Assembly (NCBI RefSeq): GCF_014641715.1
Contig: NZ_BMIG01000009.1
Location: 117,591 to 181,590 of the forward strand
Source of the DNA: Polaromonas eurypsychrophila
Lineage (GTDB): Bacteria; Pseudomonadota; Gammaproteobacteria; Burkholderiales; Burkholderiaceae_C
Reading direction: 5' to 3'
DNA: 64,000 bases
Part shown: piece by piece, positions 38,531-49,075 of the stretch
Layout: the number at the start of each line of letters is the position of its first letter
Position numbering within the stretch: the first letter of the stretch is position 1
Translations under genes and position numbers: made by a program
Notes under the pieces: model-generated
The model's input: the letters and a program-made list of their open reading frames with translations, nothing else
The model's database searches: none
What the model was told of the DNA's origin: nothing

Positions 38531-39256
38531 ATGGACGATCCCATTCTTACGATAGATGAACGAGAAGCCATCAACGGCGGCCGCTGGTTTTCATCCCTCT
38601 CCCCCTCACTCAGGCACGACATACTTCGATGCGCTTACGTCCAACGATTCAAGGATGGCGAACTGATCGCCGCCCGCGGCGACCCGCCAGAGCAGTGGAT
38701 TGCCTGCGCCAAAGGTGCGGTGCGTGTCAGTTCGACCTCGATCTCGGGCAAACAAATCACGCTGACCTATGTGGAGCCGGGCATCTGGTTCGGCGATGTG
38801 GCGATCTTCGACGGCGACCGGCGCACCCACGACGCCTATGCTCATGGCGAAACCACCATCCTGTGCGTGGCCAAAGCGGATTTCAAAAAAATCCTGGCCA
38901 TGCATGTGGAGCTATACGAGGCGATGTTGCGCCTGCATGCGCGCCGGATTCGCCAGCTTTACGGCCTGGTCGAGGATCTCAACACCCTGCCCTTGCGCGC
39001 ACGGCTGGCCAAACAGTTGCTGCACCTGGTGCGCAGCTACGGCGTCAGCAGCCTCAGCGACGGACGCGAGGTGCGCATCGGCCTGCAGCTGGCGCAGGAA
39101 GAGCTGGCACAACTGCTGGGCGCCTCACGCCAGCGCGTGAACCAGGAACTCAAGGCCATGGAACGCGAGGATGCGATCCGTATCGAGCCGGGCGGTTTGG
39201 TGGTGCGCAACCGCGAAGCCTTGCTGCGTATTTCTGAAGCCGATCTGGAAAGATAA
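38531..39256 (+). CDS. Crp/Fnr family transcriptional regulator
   Basis: A 241-residue regulator with a cyclic-nucleotide-binding-type effector domain (about residues 20-135, with VEPGIWFGDVAIFDGDRRTHDA) and a C-terminal Crp-type helix-turn-helix (about 155-225; LAQEELAQLLGASRQRVNQELKAM). It lacks the N-terminal cysteine set of oxygen-sensing Fnr. It precedes the phosphotransferase and acyl-CoA dehydrogenase genes by only three bases, so it may control its own operon. Confidence 0.9.
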   Translation: MDDPILTIDEREAINGGRWFSSLSPSLRHDILRCAYVQRFKDGELIAARGDPPEQWIACAKGAVRVSSTSISGKQITLTYVEPGIWFGDVAIFDGDRRTHDAYAHGETTILCVAKADFKKILAMHVELYEAMLRLHARRIRQLYGLVEDLNTLPLRARLAKQLLHLVRSYGVSSLSDGREVRIGLQLAQEELAQLLGASRQRVNQELKAMEREDAIRIEPGGLVVRNREALLRISEADLER

Positions 39257-39259
39257 AGC

Positions 39260-40369
39260 ATGAGCAACTTCGACCATTTCCTGGGTACGCGCGAGGTCTC
39301 GGGCCAGCATGCCTTTGATATCGCCGCGCTCGGCGCTTACCTTGATAAAAACCTCGACGGCTTTGAAGGCCCGCTGAGTGTCGAGATGTTCAAGGGCGGC
39401 CAGTCCAACCCGACTTACAAGCTGATCACACCGTCCCGCGCCTACGTGATGCGCGCCAAGCCGGGCCCGGTGGCCAAGTTGCTGCCGTCAGCGCATGCCG
39501 TCGAGCGCGAGTTCAAGGTCATGAGCGGCCTGCAGGGCACCGATGTGCCGGTGGCGAAGATGTATTGCCTGTGTGAGGACGAGGCCGTGATCGGGCGTGC
39601 CTTCTATGTGATGGAGTTTGTCGAGGGCCGCGTACTCTGGGACCAGTCGCTGCCTGGTATGACCAATGCCCAGCGCGCCGAAATTTATACCGAGATGAAC
39701 CGCGTGATCGCCGCGCTGCACAAGGTGAAGTTTGCCGAGCGCGGGCTGGCCGACTACGGCAAACCCGGCAATTATTTCGAGCGCCAGATCGGCCGCTGGA
39801 GCAAGCAATACGCCGCCTCCATCACGCAGCCCATCCCCGAAATGGACCAGTTGATGGCCTGGTTGCCGGCCAACATCCCGGCCAGTGCGCGCGATGAGGC
39901 CATGGTGAGCATCGTGCACGGCGACTTCCGGCTCGACAACTTGATGTTCCACCCGACCGAGCCGCGCGTGCTCGCGGTGCTTGATTGGGAGTTGTCCACG
40001 CTGGGGCACCCGCTGGCCGACTTCAGCTACCACTGCATGGCCTGGCACATCCCGCCCGGCGCTTTCCGTGGCATCGGCGGGCTGGATGTCGCCAGCCTGG
40101 GCATTCCGACGGAAGCCGAATACATCCGCCTGTATTGCGAGCGCACCGGTTTTGCCAGCCCCAGGTTGATCAAGGCCGACTGGAATTTTTACCTCGCCTA
40201 CAACCTGTTCCGCCTCGCCGCAATTTTGCAGGGCATTGCCAAACGGGTCGAAGCCGGTACCGCCGCCAGCGCCCAGGCCGTCGCCTCGGCCAAAGGCGCG
40301 CCGGCACTGGCGCGCATGGCGTGGGATTTTGCGCAAAAAAGCCAGGCCGGCCAGACCTCTCAAACCTAA
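39260..40369 (+). CDS. Phosphotransferase family protein (ACAD10/11-like kinase)
   Basis: A 369-residue aminoglycoside-phosphotransferase/kinase-fold protein. The Brenner motif is [15 protein letters not shown] with the catalytic Asp, and the metal-binding [18 protein letters not shown] follows. The N-terminal ATP-binding part includes [11 protein letters not shown] and YVMRAKPGP. This subgroup is regularly found next to acyl-CoA dehydrogenases (as in ACAD10/11, where a kinase domain is fused to the dehydrogenase and can phosphorylate 4-hydroxyacyl-CoAs), which matches the neighbour downstream. The ATG follows the regulator stop by three bases. Confidence 0.9.
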   Translation: MSNFDHFLGTREVSGQHAFDIAALGAYLDKNLDGFEGPLSVEMFKGGQSNPTYKLITPSRAYVMRAKPGPVAKLLPSAHAVEREFKVMSGLQGTDVPVAKMYCLCEDEAVIGRAFYVMEFVEGRVLWDQSLPGMTNAQRAEIYTEMNRVIAALHKVKFAERGLADYGKPGNYFERQIGRWSKQYAASITQPIPEMDQLMAWLPANIPASARDEAMVSIVHGDFRLDNLMFHPTEPRVLAVLDWELSTLGHPLADFSYHCMAWHIPPGAFRGIGGLDVASLGIPTEAEYIRLYCERTGFASPRLIKADWNFYLAYNLFRLAAILQGIAKRVEAGTAASAQAVASAKGAPALARMAWDFAQKSQAGQTSQT

Positions 40370-40392
40370 CGATCACTCCAGGAGATAAAAGT

Positions 40393-41652
40393 ATGGATTT
40401 CAACTTCACCCCCAAGGTTCAGGACATGCAGGCCCGCTTGCTGGCCTTCATGGACCAGCATGTGTATCCCAATGAGGCACGATTTTTCCAAGAAATTGCC
40501 GAAAACCGCGCCAAGGGCAACGCCTGGATTCCGACGGCCATTATTGAAGAGCTCAAACCCAAGGCCCGTGCCGCCGGCCTCTGGAATCTGTTTTTGCCGC
40601 ACTCGCCGCGCGCGCCTGAGGGTCTGTCCAACCTCGAATATGCCCCGCTGTGCGAAATCATGGGTCGCGTGCCCTTTGCGCCGGAAATTTTCAACTGCTC
40701 GGCGCCCGACACCGGCAACATGGAGACCATTGCGCGTTACGGCTCCGAGGCCAACAAGGACCGCTGGCTGGAGCCGCTGCTCAAGGGCGAGATCCGCTCG
40801 GCCTTCCTGATGACCGAGCCCGAAGTGGCTTCGTCCGACGCAACCAATATCCAATGCCGTATCGAGCGCGATGGCGACGACTACGTGCTCAACGGCTTGA
40901 AATGGTGGTCATCCGGCGCCGGTGACCCGCGCTGCGCGATTTACATCGTCATGGGCAAGACCAACCCCGATGCGGGTCGCCACGAGCAGCAGTCCATGAT
41001 TCTGGTGCCGGCCAACACGCCGGGCATCGAAGTGATACGCCCGCTGAGTGTGTTTGGCTACGACGACGCGCCGCACGGCCACATGGAAGTGCGCTTGACC
41101 AATGTGCGTGTGCCCGTGGGCAACATGCTGCTGGGCGAAGGCCGCGGTTTTGAAATCGCCCAGGGCCGCCTTGGCCCCGGACGCATTCACCACTGCATGC
41201 GCAGCATCGGCATTGCCGAACGTGCGCTGGAGCTGATGTGCAAGCGCCTGAACACGCGCGTGGCTTTTGGCAAACCAGTGGCGCGCCAGTCGGTCTGGCA
41301 CGAACGTATTGCAGATGCACGCTGCATGATTGACCAGGCCCGTCTGCTGACGCTGAAGGCCGCTTACATGATGGACACGGTCGGCAACAAGGTCGCCAAG
41401 GCGGAAATCGCCATGATCAAGGTGGTGGCGCCCAACATGGCCTGCCAGATCATCGACTGGGCGATCCAGGCGCACGGCGGCGGCGGGGTGTCTGACGACT
41501 TCCCGCTGGCCTACGCCTATGCACACCAGCGCACGCTGCGCCTGGCCGATGGCCCGGACGAGGTGCACCGTGCCTCACTGGCCAAGCTGGAGCTGGCCAA
41601 ACACCTGACCATGCCCGGCGAGGTCGAGATGCCGATCACACGCGGTAGCTGA
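40393..41652 (+). CDS. Acyl-CoA dehydrogenase family protein (ACAD10/11-like)
   Basis: A 419-residue FAD enzyme. Visible segments are [20 protein letters not shown] (FAD/substrate), [36 protein letters not shown], and the C-terminal [40 protein letters not shown] chose ATG 40393, preceded by AGGAGA. With the kinase-like gene 23 bases upstream it forms a split ACAD10/11 pair that could process 4-hydroxy- or branched acyl-CoAs; this is inference. A terminator follows the gene. Confidence 0.92.
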   Translation: MDFNFTPKVQDMQARLLAFMDQHVYPNEARFFQEIAENRAKGNAWIPTAIIEELKPKARAAGLWNLFLPHSPRAPEGLSNLEYAPLCEIMGRVPFAPEIFNCSAPDTGNMETIARYGSEANKDRWLEPLLKGEIRSAFLMTEPEVASSDATNIQCRIERDGDDYVLNGLKWWSSGAGDPRCAIYIVMGKTNPDAGRHEQQSMILVPANTPGIEVIRPLSVFGYDDAPHGHMEVRLTNVRVPVGNMLLGEGRGFEIAQGRLGPGRIHHCMRSIGIAERALELMCKRLNTRVAFGKPVARQSVWHERIADARCMIDQARLLTLKAAYMMDTVGNKVAKAEIAMIKVVAPNMACQIIDWAIQAHGGGGVSDDFPLAYAYAHQRTLRLADGPDEVHRASLAKLELAKHLTMPGEVEMPITRGS

Positions 41653-41692
41653 TCCGGCCGCGCCTCTACGCGCTATCAGAATGCGAGCTTAC

Positions 41693-41727
41693 GGTGCCCA
41701 CCCGACATGGGTTGGCACCATTTTTTT
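41693..41727 (+). terminator. Intrinsic terminator after the acyl-CoA dehydrogenase gene
   Basis: GGTGCC pairs with GGCACC and the inner CACCC pairs with GGGTT, followed by A and seven T residues. Confidence 0.8.
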
Positions 41728-41751
41728 CTTGTAAAAAGCAGTGGACGGCCA

Positions 41752-42453
41752 CTACAACAGAATATCGGTGCCCAAGCCTGCCAGCGCCACATCGCAGGCA
41801 CTGGTGAAAGTGACGGCGGCGTGCTGCAAAGTCGCAATGTCTCCGGGTACGTACTGCATGCGCAAATAGGCCTTGCCGCGCAGCAACATCAGGATGAAGG
41901 GATTCTGGGCATCGGGGCCAGGTTGCGGCCAGGACAGCAGTAGCTCAGCCAGGTTGTTGTCTATCGAGGCCAGCGCGTGTTCGCGCTGGTCGGCCAGCAC
42001 GGTGTAGCGTTCCCAGAACTCCGGCACCAGGCTGCTCCAGCCAAACTCTTCATACATGGCCAACCAGCGCATCTCTTCGGGCAGACTGGGGTCGGCCATG
42101 GTTTGCAGCGAGTCGGTGTAGATCGCGTAAGCGCGTTTTTCAAGGGATTCCTTGAGCGGGCGGTTCATGATCAGCACAGCCGCATCACCGTTGACACCCA
42201 GCTCCGCACGCGCACGCAATTCGTCGCCAAGGATGTAGTCGCGGGAGGACGACCCGCATTCAAGCTTCCAGGGCTTGCCGCGCACCTGGCCAGTCAACAA
42301 GAAACCCAGTCCCTTGTCCTGGGGAAAATAATTGAAACCCTGGGTGCCCGCCCATTCCGAGACGGACGACAATTCCGACGTGCCCTCGGGCGACTGAGCG
42401 TCCTGCGAGCCCGACTCGCCTCTCGCGAAGACCTTTTTCAGGCGATCAAACAT
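41752..42453 (-). CDS. Hypothetical protein
   Basis: A 233-residue protein with no motif I recognise. It is soluble-looking with a charged N-terminus (MFDRLKKVFARGESG), a Ser/Glu-rich stretch, a beta-rich middle (QDKGLGFLLTGQVRGKPWKLECGSSSRDYILGDELRARAELG) and a helical C-terminus. I chose the start at 42453 because the longer frame to 42516 adds an unlikely Cys-rich leader. It is convergent with the acyl-CoA dehydrogenase and divergent from the broken kinase gene. Confidence 0.6.
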   Translation of the reverse strand: MFDRLKKVFARGESGSQDAQSPEGTSELSSVSEWAGTQGFNYFPQDKGLGFLLTGQVRGKPWKLECGSSSRDYILGDELRARAELGVNGDAAVLIMNRPLKESLEKRAYAIYTDSLQTMADPSLPEEMRWLAMYEEFGWSSLVPEFWERYTVLADQREHALASIDNNLAELLLSWPQPGPDAQNPFILMLLRGKAYLRMQYVPGDIATLQHAAVTFTSACDVALAGLGTDILL

Positions 42454-42830
42454 GGTTGCGGCTTTTCTTGAAGTGCAGCAAACATCATATGTTGAAAAGG
42501 AAATACGGAAGATCAAGGTTTAGTCATGGCTCACACCCAAAGGCCACCCTGATGGCCCGAACGGGCCGGACGGATAGCCAGCGCTTTGTCCGAATCCAGC
42601 GCCCTCCTCCTGTATCTGCCGGCCAAAACCAGTAAACTCCCGCCAGAAACCGACTACCTCAAGGCGCCCGGCATCAATGACAGGCAGGCAGGGTGCTGCA
42701 TGGAAGGACGCGCGACAAAAAGCGCTGATTTTGCGGAAAACTATGAAATTTTTCCCTTTCTCAGGGAGCGCAGGAAGCCTTTAGTGCGCTACCGCACCGT
42801 CGTTTTTTGGGGATGGGTATAGGCTAAATA
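42454..42830. other. Non-coding gap between a hypothetical gene and the frameshifted kinase
   Basis: This 377-base stretch between divergent genes contains no credible gene; a 78-codon frame at 42586-42822 has no recognisable composition or ribosome site. An AT-rich GGTATAGGCTAAATAAT stretch just before 42831 could include the -10 element for the kinase gene. Confidence 0.5.
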
Positions 42831-43951
42831 ATGCTCCATGAATTTCTGACCCTGCATCGCACCGCACTGATTGCCAGCTGCAAGACAAAGACTGCCAGAA
42901 GGTCCAGCCCGCTGCCCGGTCACGAAGACATGGAATTCGGAATACCCCTCTTTCTGGACCAGGTGATCAAAACCCTGCAACTGGAGCAGAACTCTTCCGG
43001 AAGAGAAGGCATGCAGGTCTCAGGCGCGGCCGGCGGACCCTCCCATGCGTCCGAACTCGGCGAAGCAGCAACGCAGCATGGGCGGGAACTGTCGCTGAAC
43101 GGCTTCACCGTCGAGCAGGTGGTTCATGACTATGGCGATTTGTGCCAGGCCATCACCGACCTGGCCTTCGAACTCGATGCCCCGATTGAGACCGAAGAGT
43201 TTCGAACGCTCAATCGCTGCCTGGACAATGGCATTGCCGATGCTGTCACGGAGTTCTCGCACCAGCGAAAACTGATCAGCGACGACCGGGAAAGCCAGGC
43301 CTTGAACCAGCGCCTGGGCTTTGTCGCTCACGAGTTACGCAACCACATCAACACCGCCATGCTGGCCGTCAGCTATATCAAGCTGGGGGCGGTGGGCTTC
43401 GCTGGGGCGACCGGCGGTGTACTGGACCGCAGCCTGTTGAGCCTGAAAAGTATTGTTGATCACTCGCTCGCTGACGTGCGAATGGCCGCGGGTTTGCCCT
43501 CGCGCTCCAGGCGCATCAATCTGGGCGACTTCATTGCCGGCATTCAGGCAACCGCATCGCTAGAGGCAAAATCCCGCGGTTGCGAACTCTCCGTGGTGAA
43601 AGTGGACCCCCAACTATTTGTCGAAGTGGACGAGGAATTGCTGTCTTCGGCCGTCGGTAACCTGCTGCAAAACGCCTTCAAATTCACGGCGCGCGGCACA
43701 CGTGTGTATTGAGCGTCCAGGTGGTGGGTGATCGCATCCGCCTGGATGTGCAGGATCACTGTGGGGGCCTGCCGCCGGGCAACCCGGAAGACCTGTTCTT
43801 GCCGTTCAAGCAGAATGGCGCAGACAAATCCGGTGTGGGTCTTGGCTTGTCCATTTGCCGGCGCAGCGTTGAAGCCAACAAAGGGGTTCTGACAGTTCGT
43901 GACCTGCCAGGCTCAGGTTGCGTTTTCTCCATCGACCTTCCCAGGCAGTAG
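42831..43951 (+). pseudogene. Sensor histidine kinase, interrupted by a frameshift
   Basis: The first frame (42831-43712) gives 293 residues, with a helical region, an H-box FVAHELRNHINT (His167, the phosphoacceptor) and the N-box LLQNAFKFT, then stops after GTRVY. The rest of the ATPase domain (G1-like DHCGGLP, G2 GVGLGLSI, ending VFSIDLPRQ) is in another frame (to 43951). Adding one T near 43709 would join them as ...GTRVYLSVQVVGDRI... It has no membrane segment and looks like a cytoplasmic kinase. Either it is a genuine loss-of-function, a sequencing or assembly error, or recoding. Confidence 0.75.
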
Positions 43952-43974
43952 AGACCCAGAAAAAACAGCCCCGC

Positions 43975-44051
<77 letters not shown>

Positions 44052-44055
44052 ATAT

Positions 44056-44082
44056 GAAAAAAGCCCACAGAGTGAGCTTTTT
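44056..44082 (-). terminator. Hairpin between the two tRNA genes
   Basis: On the minus strand GAAAAAAGCTCACTCTGTGG is followed by GCTTTTTTC; the stem is AT-rich with a T tail, so it may terminate or attenuate after tRNA-Pro. Confidence 0.45.
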
Positions 44083-44094
44083 TCATTGAATTCT

Positions 44095-44171
44095 TGGTCG
44101 GAGTACAAGGATTCGAACCTTGGACCCCCTGGTCCCAAACCAGGTGCGCTACCAGACTGCGCCACACTCCG
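44095..44171 (-). tRNA. tRNA-Pro (anticodon TGG)
   Basis: On the minus strand CGGAGTG begins the acceptor; the D-arm is GGCGCAGTCTGG, the anticodon stem-loop is CCTGG-TTTGGGA-CCAGG, the T-arm is AAGGTTCGAATCCTT, and CCA is encoded at the 3' end. Confidence 0.95.
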
Positions 44172-44259
44172 ACAAGACCAAGATTATAGCCCGAACTGTT
44201 GTCCCGGCTCGCGACAAGGCCCATTTATTTGCTCAGCGGCCACCGTGGAGGCCATGTCC

Positions 44260-45684
<1,425 letters not shown>

Positions 45685-45705
45685 GGTGTTTCCTTGGGTA
45701 GATTT

Positions 45706-45788
45706 GTCATTGCGAACTTGATCCGTAATCCATGTCACGCTGCTCACTTGCTGGCGAAGCATGGATGCCGGATCGAGTCCGGCATGAC
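45706..45788. repeat. Family B repeat copy 3
   Basis: Bounded by GTCATTGCGAACTTG and GGCATGAC; sits in the gap between boxC and boxB. The left hairpin has diverged (GAACTTGATCCGT), the right GCCGGA/TCCGGC is intact. Confidence 0.85.
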
Positions 45789-45802
45789 AGAGAAAGTGGG
45801 TT

Positions 45803-47506
45803 TTAGATCCGTTTCCAGTCGAATTTGGCCTTCTTGCCAGTGCCGAAAAGTTTCAGGGCGCCGTCTTCACCGACCGCATTCGGACGGATGAAAATCCAGT
45901 TCTGCCAGGCCGAGAGGCGGCCAAACACACGTGTTTCCATGGTTTCCTTGCCAGGAAAACGCAGCGACGCTTCCATGCCGGTCATGGCGTCGGGCGACAT
46001 TGATGCACGTTCTTCCAGCATGATGCGGATTTCGTCATCCCAGTCAATGTCGTCCGGGCTCAAGGTCACCAGGCCCAATTCGAGCGCTTGGTCGGCACGC
46101 AGCTTGCTGTCGCCGAGACTTTCAAGTTGTTTGATGGTCACGCTGTCTTCATAAAAACGCGTCTGCAGGCGCGTCAGGCCGTTGACGGCCGGGAACCAGC
46201 CAAAGTTGGCCGGACTCAGTTGCAGCGCGGGGGCGGCGTCGGGCGAATCCGGCAGGTCCAGCATGTAGATACGGTCGCAGGCCAGCGCCAGCTCGTAAAA
46301 CGTACCGGCATAACAGGAGCCGGCATCGACCAGCGCGATCAACGAACGGCTGGTCACGTCGATGCGGGCCAGCGTGCGGCGCAACGCACCCGTGGTTTCC
46401 TTCACCAGCCAGTGATCCTTGAGTTTGGCCAACACCTCGTCCATACGAATCACCTGCCCGGCGTCGCCCGTGGTCTTGATGACCCAGGTGCCAACTTCGA
46501 GCTCATTGGTACGCAGGTTCAGGATGGCGTCGTCGAGTTCGCGCTGCAGCTTGAGCGGGTACCAGTTGGCGCCTGCGGCTTCAATCGTTTCTGGTGTGGA
46601 TTCGATCGCAGCGGTTGGCGCCTTGACGGTGAGGGTGGCGATACGTGCGGCGCGGTCCACCTGCGCATCCACCAAGCTGTAGTGGTAACCGGCGTCGTCG
46701 ATCAACGCCTTCAGTGGCGTCAATTCAATACCTTTTGAGGCTGCAGCCCTTGTGGACTGGGCACGCAGTGCTTCAATTTCAGTAGCAAGCAAGGCGCCGA
46801 ACTGCTGCGGCTTGGCAAACGCGTCGATCAATTTCCAGTCTTTCGCGCGGTCGGCGCGCACGCCTTCGCTGGTGGTGCAGAAGATGTCGGCCAGGTCGCG
46901 GCGCACCTTGCGCTTATCGGTCACGCGGGTAAGGCCGCCGGTGCCGGGCAAGACACCGAGCAATGGCACCTCGGGCAGGCTCACGGTGCTGGAGCGGTCG
47001 TCAACCATCACGATGCGGTCGCAGGCCAGGGCCAGCTCGTAACCGCCGCCGGCGCAGGCGCCGGTGACGGAGGCGATGGCTTTGAGCCCGTCGTGGCGCG
47101 AGGAGTCTTCCAGGCCGTTGCGGGTTTCATTGGTGAACTTGCAGAAGTTGACCTTCCAGCCGTGGGTGGACAGGCCCAGCATGTAGATGTTGGCGCCCGA
47201 GCACCAGATCTTTTCCTTGCCGGATTCAAACACCACCACCTTGACGGCAGGATGTTCGAAACGGATGCGATTGATCGCATCGTGCAGCTCGATGTCCACC
47301 CCCAGGTCGTAACTGTTGAGCTTGAGCTTGTAGCCAGGCTTGATGCCGCCGTCCTCATTGATGTCGAGCTTGAGGCGGGCCACATCGCCATCCACGCTCA
47401 GGGTCCAGTGCTGGTACTTGGTGGGGTGTGTGGCAAAACTCACGAGCTCGCGCTCCTGGCCTTCAATCACTTGCTTGAACAACAGCGGTTCGGTCATGGC
47501 ATTCAT
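45803..47506 (-). CDS. boxC: 2,3-epoxybenzoyl-CoA dihydrolase
   Basis: A 567-residue enzyme of the crotonase superfamily with two crotonase-like halves: the first with ASVTGACAGGGYELALACDRI, the second with ALVDAGSCYAGTFYELALACDRI. It opens the epoxide ring of 2,3-epoxybenzoyl-CoA hydrolytically to 3,4-dehydroadipyl-CoA semialdehyde and formate. The ATG at 47506 (MNAMTEPLLFKQV) follows GGAG. Its gene lies 17 bases downstream of boxR and upstream of boxB. Confidence 0.94.
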   Translation of the reverse strand: MNAMTEPLLFKQVIEGQERELVSFATHPTKYQHWTLSVDGDVARLKLDINEDGGIKPGYKLKLNSYDLGVDIELHDAINRIRFEHPAVKVVVFESGKEKIWCSGANIYMLGLSTHGWKVNFCKFTNETRNGLEDSSRHDGLKAIASVTGACAGGGYELALACDRIVMVDDRSSTVSLPEVPLLGVLPGTGGLTRVTDKRKVRRDLADIFCTTSEGVRADRAKDWKLIDAFAKPQQFGALLATEIEALRAQSTRAAASKGIELTPLKALIDDAGYHYSLVDAQVDRAARIATLTVKAPTAAIESTPETIEAAGANWYPLKLQRELDDAILNLRTNELEVGTWVIKTTGDAGQVIRMDEVLAKLKDHWLVKETTGALRRTLARIDVTSRSLIALVDAGSCYAGTFYELALACDRIYMLDLPDSPDAAPALQLSPANFGWFPAVNGLTRLQTRFYEDSVTIKQLESLGDSKLRADQALELGLVTLSPDDIDWDDEIRIMLEERASMSPDAMTGMEASLRFPGKETMETRVFGRLSAWQNWIFIRPNAVGEDGALKLFGTGKKAKFDWKRI

Positions 47507-47523
47507 CGGGGTCTCCTGTGTTT

Positions 47524-48411
47524 TCAGTTACTGGCAACCTGCGGAACGGCGCGTTCCAGGTCTTTCAGGCTTTGCTTGAGCGTGCGGGCCGCGGTGTCCA
47601 CCACCGCATCCGCGCGGGCGTACAGTGCCTCGCGACTGGCCAGGATGCGGCGCAGGTCTTCCATGGCCTCGCTGGTCGCGCCGCGGGTGCTGTCGAAGGG
47701 CCGCATGTCGCCCTGCGCCACCACACGTGCCATGTGTTCTTCCGGGCTGGCCTTGAGCCAGACGCAGTAAAAGCGGCTTTGCAGCAAGTCGAAGGTTTCG
47801 CGCTCGCTGACGATGCTGCCGCCAGTGGTCATGACAACGCCGGCGGCATGGTCCTCGGCGATGCGGAACAACGCACGGCGCTCGTAACGGCGGTAGCCGG
47901 CCTGCCCGTGCAGCAACAAAATTTCATTCATGCTGGTGCCAGCCTCGCGCTCGATCTCGCGGTCCAGCTCGACAAAAGGCACGCCGCGTTCAGTGGCCAG
48001 TTGCAGGCCCAGCGTCGATTTGCCCGCACCGCGCAGGCCGATCAGCGCAATGCGCGCCTCGCGCCCGGAAGATTCGCTGAGGCCAAAGGTGCTACCCAGC
48101 AGCGCGTAGGCCTGATCCAGTTGCGTGTCGTCGAGTCGCCCCAGCAGGCCCTGCACACGTGCCAGCGCCGGGCGCAACGCGTCCTGCATCAAATCAAGAA
48201 TCGAGATGTTCAGCGCGCGGGCGGCAGCTTCGAGTGAGTTGATGGAGACATTGCCCTTTCCGCTTTCGACGTCAGCCAGAAAGCGCTCGCTCAGACCGGA
48301 ATCAGTGGCCAGCGCCTTGCGTGTCATGCCGCGACGGGCCCGCCAGGCGCGCACCCGTGCGCCCAGCTCGGCGAGGGTGGCTTTCACTTCAATTTCGGAC
48401 ATGACTTGCAT
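47524..48411 (-). CDS. boxR: BoxR/BzdR-like regulator: XRE HTH fused to a shikimate-kinase-like sensor
   Basis: A 295-residue regulator. Residues 12-75 form an XRE-type HTH (MTRKALATDSGLSERFLADVESG). A linker follows and from about 119 a shikimate-kinase-like domain with a P-loop GLRGAGKST (125-133). Known homologues BzdR and BoxR use this domain to bind benzoyl-CoA, which relieves repression of the catabolic genes. It leads the boxR-boxC-boxB cluster and is divergent from a flavodoxin and benzoate-CoA ligase. The intergenic region holds candidate operators at 48427-48498. Confidence 0.93.
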   Translation of the reverse strand: MQVMSEIEVKATLAELGARVRAWRARRGMTRKALATDSGLSERFLADVESGKGNVSINSLEAAARALNISILDLMQDALRPALARVQGLLGRLDDTQLDQAYALLGSTFGLSESSGREARIALIGLRGAGKSTLGLQLATERGVPFVELDREIEREAGTSMNEILLLHGQAGYRRYERRALFRIAEDHAAGVVMTTGGSIVSERETFDLLQSRFYCVWLKASPEEHMARVVAQGDMRPFDSTRGATSEAMEDLRRILASREALYARADAVVDTAARTLKQSLKDLERAVPQVASN

Positions 48412-48517
48412 GGAACACCACTTTTTGTGAAAAGTATTTGCGCTAGATCAAGATTGCAGTATACTTCACGTAAATTCATCGTCAAGCAGTTTATTGCATC
48501 TTTTTTCGGGGACTTGA
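48412..48517. promoter_or_regulatory. Divergent boxR / flavodoxin promoter with candidate BoxR operators
   Basis: TGCA occurs at 48455-48458 and 48495-48498, and once more at the start of boxR (48407-48410); TGCA repeats are reported operator elements of BzdR. An imperfect inverted pair GTGAAAAGTAT (48427-48437) and ATACTTCAC (48461-48469) flanks the first site. The region is AT-richer than its surroundings. Confidence 0.5.
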
Positions 48518-49000
48518 ATGAAACTCAAAATTCTGGTGGGCACCATGACCAGCACAGCCGACTACGTCGCGCAGGCAATCCAGATGGATTGCGCCGACTT
48601 GGTTCCCGACATCGAGGTGCAGTTGATGGACGGCTTAGAGATCAGCGTGTTTGACAGCGCAGCTGAAGAAGATGCGGTATATCTCATTTGCACCTCCACT
48701 TATGGCCAGGGCGACATTCCCGACAATGCCCGCGTTCTGTACGACTCACTGGACAGCCAGCCCAAGTTTCTCGGTCATGTGCGCTACGGCGTGATCGCGC
48801 TCGGCGACCGCACCTATCAGCAAACCTTTGCCTTCGGCGGAAAGAAGTTTGACGAACGCCTGCAGGGCTTGGGCGCCCAGCGCATCGGTGAGCTCTGGAT
48901 CCATGACGCCAGCAGCGGCACGCTGCCCGAAACCGAAGGCGCCGAGTGGTGCCGGCAATGGCTGGCGCAGGTGCTGGCGAGCACCGAAGCCGCGACCTGA
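48518..49000 (+). CDS. Flavodoxin domain protein (MioC-like)
   Basis: A 160-residue protein with a flavodoxin fold: ILVGTMTSTADYVAQAI (phosphate-binding loop) near the N-terminus, LICTSTYGQGDIPDN and GVIALGDRTYQQTFAFGG later on, which line the FMN site. It probably carries electrons as FMN semiquinone/hydroquinone. It is divergent from boxR and upstream of benzoate-CoA ligase, so expected to be co-regulated with benzoate degradation. As boxA is missing here, it is a candidate redox partner for BoxB, but that is inference. Confidence 0.85.
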   Translation: MKLKILVGTMTSTADYVAQAIQMDCADLVPDIEVQLMDGLEISVFDSAAEEDAVYLICTSTYGQGDIPDNARVLYDSLDSQPKFLGHVRYGVIALGDRTYQQTFAFGGKKFDERLQGLGAQRIGELWIHDASSGTLPETEGAEWCRQWLAQVLASTEAAT

Positions 49001-49020
49001 GCTTCAAGTAAAAAAAGGCT

Positions 49021-49065
49021 CCAGCTCATGCTCAGCAGGTGCAGGTAGCTATAAAAAAGAGAGCA
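49021..49065 (+). repeat. Family A repeat copy 8
   Basis: CCAGCTCATG ... GGTAGCTATAAAAAAGAGAGCA, between the flavodoxin and benzoate-CoA ligase genes. Confidence 0.75.
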
Positions 49066-49075
49066 TCCGGAGACC

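Noticed and set aside
39985..40392. Upstream extension of the acyl-CoA dehydrogenase frame
   Set aside because: It is a frame opposite in phase to the phosphotransferase gene that encodes Arg/Gly/Pro-rich noise; the real start is 40393 with AGGAGA.
42586..42822. 78-codon frame before the frameshifted kinase
   Set aside because: No ribosome site, no recognisable domain, and it overlaps the likely promoter of the kinase gene.
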